Shown one piece after another: positions 60,320-64,000 of a stretch of 64,000 nucleotides of DNA. Where the stretch lies: NCBI GenBank assembly GCA_963799085.1, contig CAWCWA010000004.1, positions 1 through 64,000 on the forward strand, written 5' to 3'. Source of the DNA: AP-15 sp963799085 (GTDB taxonomy: Bacteria > Pseudomonadota > Alphaproteobacteria > ATCC43930 > CGMCC-115725). Within the stretch, counting starts at the first letter, position 1, and every line of letters begins with the position of its first letter. The notes under the pieces were generated by a model. That model was not told the origin of the DNA, searched no databases, and was given only the letters and a program-made list of their open reading frames with translations. A program made the position numbers and the translations under genes.

Positions 60320-60982
60320 GTGGCGTGGGTGTTTCTGATCGACGCCAGTCAACTCGGCGCGCTGCTGTCGGTGGTCGTCATCGACGTGGTGTTGGCCGGC
60401 GACAATGCGATCGTCGTCGGCATGGCAGCGTCGAGCCTGCCGGCCGAGCAGCGCCGAAGGGTCATTATCCTCGGCATCGCCGCCGCCACGCTACTGCGGA
60501 TTGTCTTTGCCTGCAATTACCGTGCACCTGCTCGAGATCATCGGGCTAACCCTGGCTGGTGGCGTCTTGCTACTATGGGTCGTCGTGGAAGATGTACCGT
60601 GAGTTGCGCCGCGCGCATCTCGCAACTCGATCCGCCGATGGCGATAAATCGCTGCGTCCTGCACATACCAAGAAGACGACAAGCGCGCTCTCGTCCAGAT
60701 CGTGGTCGCCGATATCTCAATGTCGCTAGACAATGTGCTCGCCGTGGCCGGGACGGCGCATGACTCAAATGCAACCCCGATGGATCCTGGCGGTCGGACT
60801 TGATCCTATCGGTGGCGCTGATGGGGGTTGCCTCGACTTTCATAGCACGGCTGCTCGAACGCCATTTCTGGATCTCATGGGTCGGCCTCGGCATCATCAC
60901 CTTCGTGGCGCTCAGGATGATCTGGGAGGGCTCGACCGAAGTCCTGCACAAGACGGCGGGGCTGGCCCTGGCCGGATTCTGA
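60320..60982 (+). CDS. TerC family integral membrane protein (frameshifted)
   Basis: About 220 residues from GTG at 60320. TerC/YjbE signatures: VIDVVLAGDNAIVVGMA with the membrane Asp/Asn pair, then later SLDNVLAVAGTAH, the second such pair. It ends ALMGVASTFIARLLERHFWISW ... WEGSTEVL. Frames change near 60,520, 60,590, 60,680 and 60,770. TerC proteins export or bind metal ions (Mn, tellurite-linked). It converges with the radical SAM gene, which ends nine bases away. Confidence 0.82.
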
Positions 60983-60990
60983 CGCCGTCC

Positions 60991-61917
60991 TTAGCCGCGG
61001 CTGCAGGCGCCGCCGCCAAGCACGCAGAACTTCGCGCAATGCGGATGGTTGAGCGGCACCGAGCGGTGCGCTGCGGCCAATGTCCGGCCGAGCTCGAAGC
61101 CCGGATCGTAGGCGAGGAGCGTGCAAGCGAGTACGGCGGGATGTGCCGCCCCCTTGCGCTTGACCACCATGCGCGAGCTCGAACACATCACGCTTTCGGG
61201 CGATTTGCCCAGAATTCCCCAGCACGCTTCGGTGATCTCCGGCACCTCGGCCGCTGCGTCCATTTCGGGAAATACGGTCAGGGTCACCGGATCGTCGGCG
61301 TCAATTCCAACCTCGAGTTCGGCGAAGAGGCGGGCGAAGCCCGCGCGGATCTCGGCCTCGGTTTCACCGGTCAGCCGGCGGCTTGCTACGTGGAGCGAAA
61401 AGCCGTTCGCCGCCAGCCACAGCAACCCGTCGAGTGTCGGCCGCCAGCTGCGCCTCCCGCGCTCGGTCTCGTGCACTTTGCGCCCGTAGTGGTCGATCGA
61501 AACCCGGATCGTCAGCCGCGCGCCGTAGCGGTCCTTCAGCCGCAACAGTGCCGCTTGGCATTTCGCCATAGGTTTCATCGCGTTGGTCAGCGTCAGCGTG
61601 TCGAACCCCCGCTCAAGGGCATCCTCCAGCATCGCCGGGAATTCCGGGTTCATGAAAGGCTCGCCGCCGGTAAACCCGATCAGCCGCGTCGGCAGCCCGA
61701 CCCGCTCTATCTCGTCGAGGTATTCGACCACTTCGGCGGCCGACAAATAGACGAGGCGGTCGTTTTTCGGAGAGGATTCAATGTAGCAGTGGCGGCAAGT
61801 CAGGTTGCAGACCGTCCCGGTATTAAACCAGAGCGTATCAAGCGCCCGCAGAGCGACCTGCGCCCGTTTTTCGCCTTTCGCGGTCAGAAAGGGATCGTCG
61901 AATTTGCGCTTCTCCAT
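60991..61917 (-). CDS. Radical SAM protein with C-terminal cysteine cluster
   Basis: 308 residues from ATG at 61917. The radical SAM 4Fe-4S motif is C37-x3-C41-x2-C44 (CNLTCRHC); GGEP (IGFTGGEPFMNPEF) follows. C-terminal cysteines in EACWGIL, VMCSSSR, LACTLLA and the end CAKFCVLGGGACSRG could ligate an auxiliary cluster, as in SPASM-type maturases. The product is unknown. It is divergent from the GTP-cyclohydrolase-II-like gene, 171 bases away, but no peptide substrate gene is evident. Confidence 0.85.
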   Translation of the reverse strand: MEKRKFDDPFLTAKGEKRAQVALRALDTLWFNTGTVCNLTCRHCYIESSPKNDRLVYLSAAEVVEYLDEIERVGLPTRLIGFTGGEPFMNPEFPAMLEDALERGFDTLTLTNAMKPMAKCQAALLRLKDRYGARLTIRVSIDHYGRKVHETERGRRSWRPTLDGLLWLAANGFSLHVASRRLTGETEAEIRAGFARLFAELEVGIDADDPVTLTVFPEMDAAAEVPEITEACWGILGKSPESVMCSSSRMVVKRKGAAHPAVLACTLLAYDPGFELGRTLAAAHRSVPLNHPHCAKFCVLGGGACSRG

Positions 61918-62088
61918 CGGCGAAAGACCCTCGATAGACGAACAGGGCAACCTATCACCATTGCCGCGGGGTCGGCCGGACGCGTTTTTGCCAAGTCACC
62001 ATAATGTGAAAACCGGGGCGCGCCTTGCGGCGCATTGATATCCCCGGCTAGGCTGTTTATCTCTACCCTTTGCTGCTCGGAAGGCGGC

Positions 62089-63329
62089 ATGGAGCACTTG
62101 GTCCCGCGCCATATCCGGCTCACCTCCCACCCGGGAAGCACCGGCCGAGGCGCCGTTCCGCTGCGCTGGGGCGCGGCCGATCCTGGCGAACGCGGCCCTG
62201 TCGTCGCGAGCCCGGCCGAGCCGCGGCTGCGCAACGCGATCGGCTCCTATTCGGGCGCCTATGCGATCTACCGCGCGCTGGCGGTGGCCACCCGGGCGTT
62301 GGCGCGTGACCACCGGCCGGACCTGACCGACACCGCGCCCGCGGCATCGATCGGGCCAGCACCTCAATGGGCTGACCCGACAAAGATCGTGTCGCTTGAT
62401 CCATGGGGCCACCTCGTCGGCGAGGTCTTCGCCGATCGGATCCGCGCCGGCGTCGATGTGCGGCCGACAATCGCGGTCACCACGGCGCGCATCGCGATGC
62501 CGGAACTTCGCGATTGCGGATTGCGGCCCGACGGCGCGGTGCTGCTCGAAAACGGCGAAATTCGCGTGACCAAGGCGGCGATCGATCCCGTCTGGCATCT
62601 GCCCGGTCTGGCGTTGCGCTTCGGCGTCGCCGAGACCGATCTGCGCCGCACCTTGTTCGAAGAGACGGGCGGCATGTTCCCGGAGCTTGTCACCCGGCCG
62701 GATCTCGACGTGCTGCTGCCGCCGATCGGCGGTGCGACGGTTTATCTCTTCGGCGCCATCGAAGGTCTAATCGGCCCGAGACGGTGATCGCCTGCCGCGT
62801 GCATGACGAATGCAACGGCTCGGACGTCTTCGGTTCCGACATCTGCACCTGCCGCCCGTATCTGGTGCACGGTGTGGAGGTTTGCGTGGAGACCGCACAG
62901 CAGGGTGGGCTCGGGATCATCGTCTATAATCGCAAGGAGGGTCGCGCGCTCGGCGAAGTCACCAAATTCCTCGTCTACAACGCGCGCAAACGGCAGGAGG
63001 GCGGCGACCGCGCCGATACCTATTTCCGCCGCACCGAATGTGTCGCTGGCGTCCAGGACATGCGCGTCCAGGAGTTGATGCCGGATGTCTTCCATTGGCT
63101 CGGCATCCGCCGCATCGACCGCTGGGTGTCGATGTCGAACATGAAGAAGGCGGCCCTCGAGCAGCAGGGGATCGAGGTCAGGGAGCAGGTGGCTATACCC
63201 GACGGGCTCGTGCCGCCGGACGCGGCCGTCGAGATCGAGGCGAAGAAGGCGGCGGGATATTTCGCGCCGCTCGGCGTTCCCGATCCGGAGGAGCTGCGCC
63301 GCGCCAAGGGCCGTGCGCTTGGCGAGTGA
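62089..63329 (+). CDS. GTP cyclohydrolase II-like protein with GTP_CH_N domain (URC1-type), frameshifted
   Basis: About 413 residues from ATG at 62089 (MEHLVPRHIRLTSHPGSTGRG). The N-terminal about 230 residues are the GTP_CH_N domain (IVSLDPWGHLVGEVF, TIAVTTARIAMPEL). After a shift near 62,775 the cyclohydrolase II domain follows: VHDECNGSDVFGSDICTC with zinc cysteines C, C and C, YNRKEGRALGEV, and Tyr/Arg of QEGGDRADTYFRR. This two-domain form is the URC1-type protein of the URC uracil catabolic pathway rather than riboflavin RibA. The next gene, URC4-like, supports that. Overlaps the downstream start. Confidence 0.85.
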
Positions 63330-64000
63330 GCACGCGGCGGCACTGTTGAGCAGCGCGGCGGTACGGGAGCGTTGCGGCGTTGTCACCGAAGCGGTCGAGC
63401 GCGGCGATACCCGTCATTTCCGCCTTGTCCCACATCGCCTCGACGATGCCGCGTGCCGCGTCGTCGCAACAACACGACGCCGCTACCCGGACCTCGAAGT
63501 GCCGTATCACAGCCGCTGGCGCCATTTCTCGGCGGGCGGCGTCGATCGCGCCGCGGCGGTAGCACCCGGGGCTGGACCCGCGGAGGCTGCGCGGACGCGG
63601 ATCGATCTCGCGGTCGTTTCGGTGCTGCTCGACGCCGGGGCGGGTGCGGTGTGGCGGTTTTGTGAGGACGAAACAGGGCTCGTCCTGGCGCGCTCGGAGG
63701 GGCTCGCGACGGCGAGTTTGCGGGCGATGCAGGCCGGCCTCTTTTCCGCCGATCCAAGGGATCCGTGGCGCGCCGATGCGGCGGCCCTGGCCGCGTTAGC
63801 GCCGCAGCGCCTCGCCGCCCTGTTGCAACACCGGTCTGACAACCCGCTCGTCGGGATGGAGGGACGGACCCTGCTGCTGCGTCGGGTCGGGGAGGTTTGC
63901 GCGGATTGGCCGGCGCTGTTCGGCGTTCCGGGGCGCCCGGGCGGGCTCTTCGATTACTGGTCGCGCTACGGCGGGACGGTCTCGGCGGCCAAGATCCTGG
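63313..64000 (+). CDS. URC4/Urg3 family protein (DUF1688), truncated by window end
   Basis: Open to the window end (229 codons). The start is GTG 63313 or TTG 63319, overlapping the end of the preceding gene. Conserved-looking segments: LLSSAAVRERCG, YPDLEVPYHSRWRHFSAGGVDR, LAVVSVLLDAGAGAVWRF, RSEGLATASL, FSADPRDPWRADA, DNPLVGMEGRTLLLRR and RPGGLFDYW. These are the pattern of DUF1688/URC4, a protein of unknown chemistry essential for URC uracil breakdown in yeasts and present in bacterial URC clusters. Translational coupling with the URC1-like gene supports a shared role. Confidence 0.85.
   Translation, partial: MRLASEHAAALLSSAAVRERCGVVTEAVERGDTRHFRLVPHRLDDAACRVVATTRRRYPDLEVPYHSRWRHFSAGGVDRAAAVAPGAGPAEAARTRIDLAVVSVLLDAGAGAVWRFCEDETGLVLARSEGLATASLRAMQAGLFSADPRDPWRADAAALAALAPQRLAALLQHRSDNPLVGMEGRTLLLRRVGEVCADWPALFGVPGRPGGLFDYWSRYGGTVSAAKIL

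Overview
The window looks like two different genomes joined at about position 11,375. Positions 1 to about 11,370 carry a DNA-processing and restriction island. It holds the end of a RecQ helicase, a very large RecB-like nuclease/exonuclease/helicase fusion (TM0106 family), and a leftward set vsr, C5-cytosine methyltransferase, unknown protein and HNH nuclease. Divergent from that set is a giant sacsin/MORC-like GHKL ATPase. The gene content suggests an actinobacterium-like host, but this is a weak inference. The GHKL gene running right and an acyl-CoA synthetase gene running left are both cut off mid-domain at the same point. No insertion sequence lies between them, so an assembly chimera or a recent rearrangement is likely.

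From about 11,380 to the end the DNA is high-GC and reads as an alphaproteobacterium, probably Rhodospirillales-like. Coq7 points to ubiquinone use, and there are DsbB, many CaiB/BaiF CoA-transferases, TauD-type dioxygenases and glutathione transferases. In order: coq7-dsbB-yqaA (12.2-13.8 kb); an ABC exporter; a protealysin-like M4 protease facing an emfourin-like inhibitor (16.2-17.8 kb); a lytic transglycosylase; an AroQ-fold protein coupled to a Gfo/Idh/MocA oxidoreductase. Next is a compact leftward biosynthetic cluster (20.3-30.5 kb) of a PhyH dioxygenase, one fully reducing type I PKS (KS-AT-DH-MT-psiKR-ER-KR-ACP) and an alpha-oxoamine synthase. This has the architecture of a sphinganine-analogue (fumonisin-like) pathway.

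From 30.6 to 56.8 kb runs a catabolic region. It contains Ldh-type and MDR dehydrogenases, a ketopantoate-reductase-like enzyme, an acyl-CoA carboxyltransferase, MaoC hydratases, two TauD dioxygenases, part of a SsuA/SsuB-like ABC importer, two GSTs, two M20 amidohydrolases, two CoA-transferases, a citrate-lyase-beta-like lyase, and an amidohydrolase - Ltp2-like aldolase - DUF35 operon. A GDSL hydrolase with a PEP-CTERM sorting tail and a fold-back IS5-type remnant are embedded in it. The right end carries a DedA protein, a SAM hydrolase, an MFS permease, a TerC protein, a radical SAM protein and the start of a URC-type uracil catabolism locus (GTP-cyclohydrolase-II-like URC1 plus URC4/DUF1688).

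Sequence quality is uneven. Many conserved genes are broken by single-base indels while the encoded protein continues in another frame, with dense clusters at 2.5-3.1, 34.1-35.9 and 60.4-61.0 kb. In contrast 11.4-32.5 kb has no frameshift and one in-frame stop. I treat these as probable sequencing errors and give whole-gene spans. No rRNA, tRNA or CRISPR array was seen.
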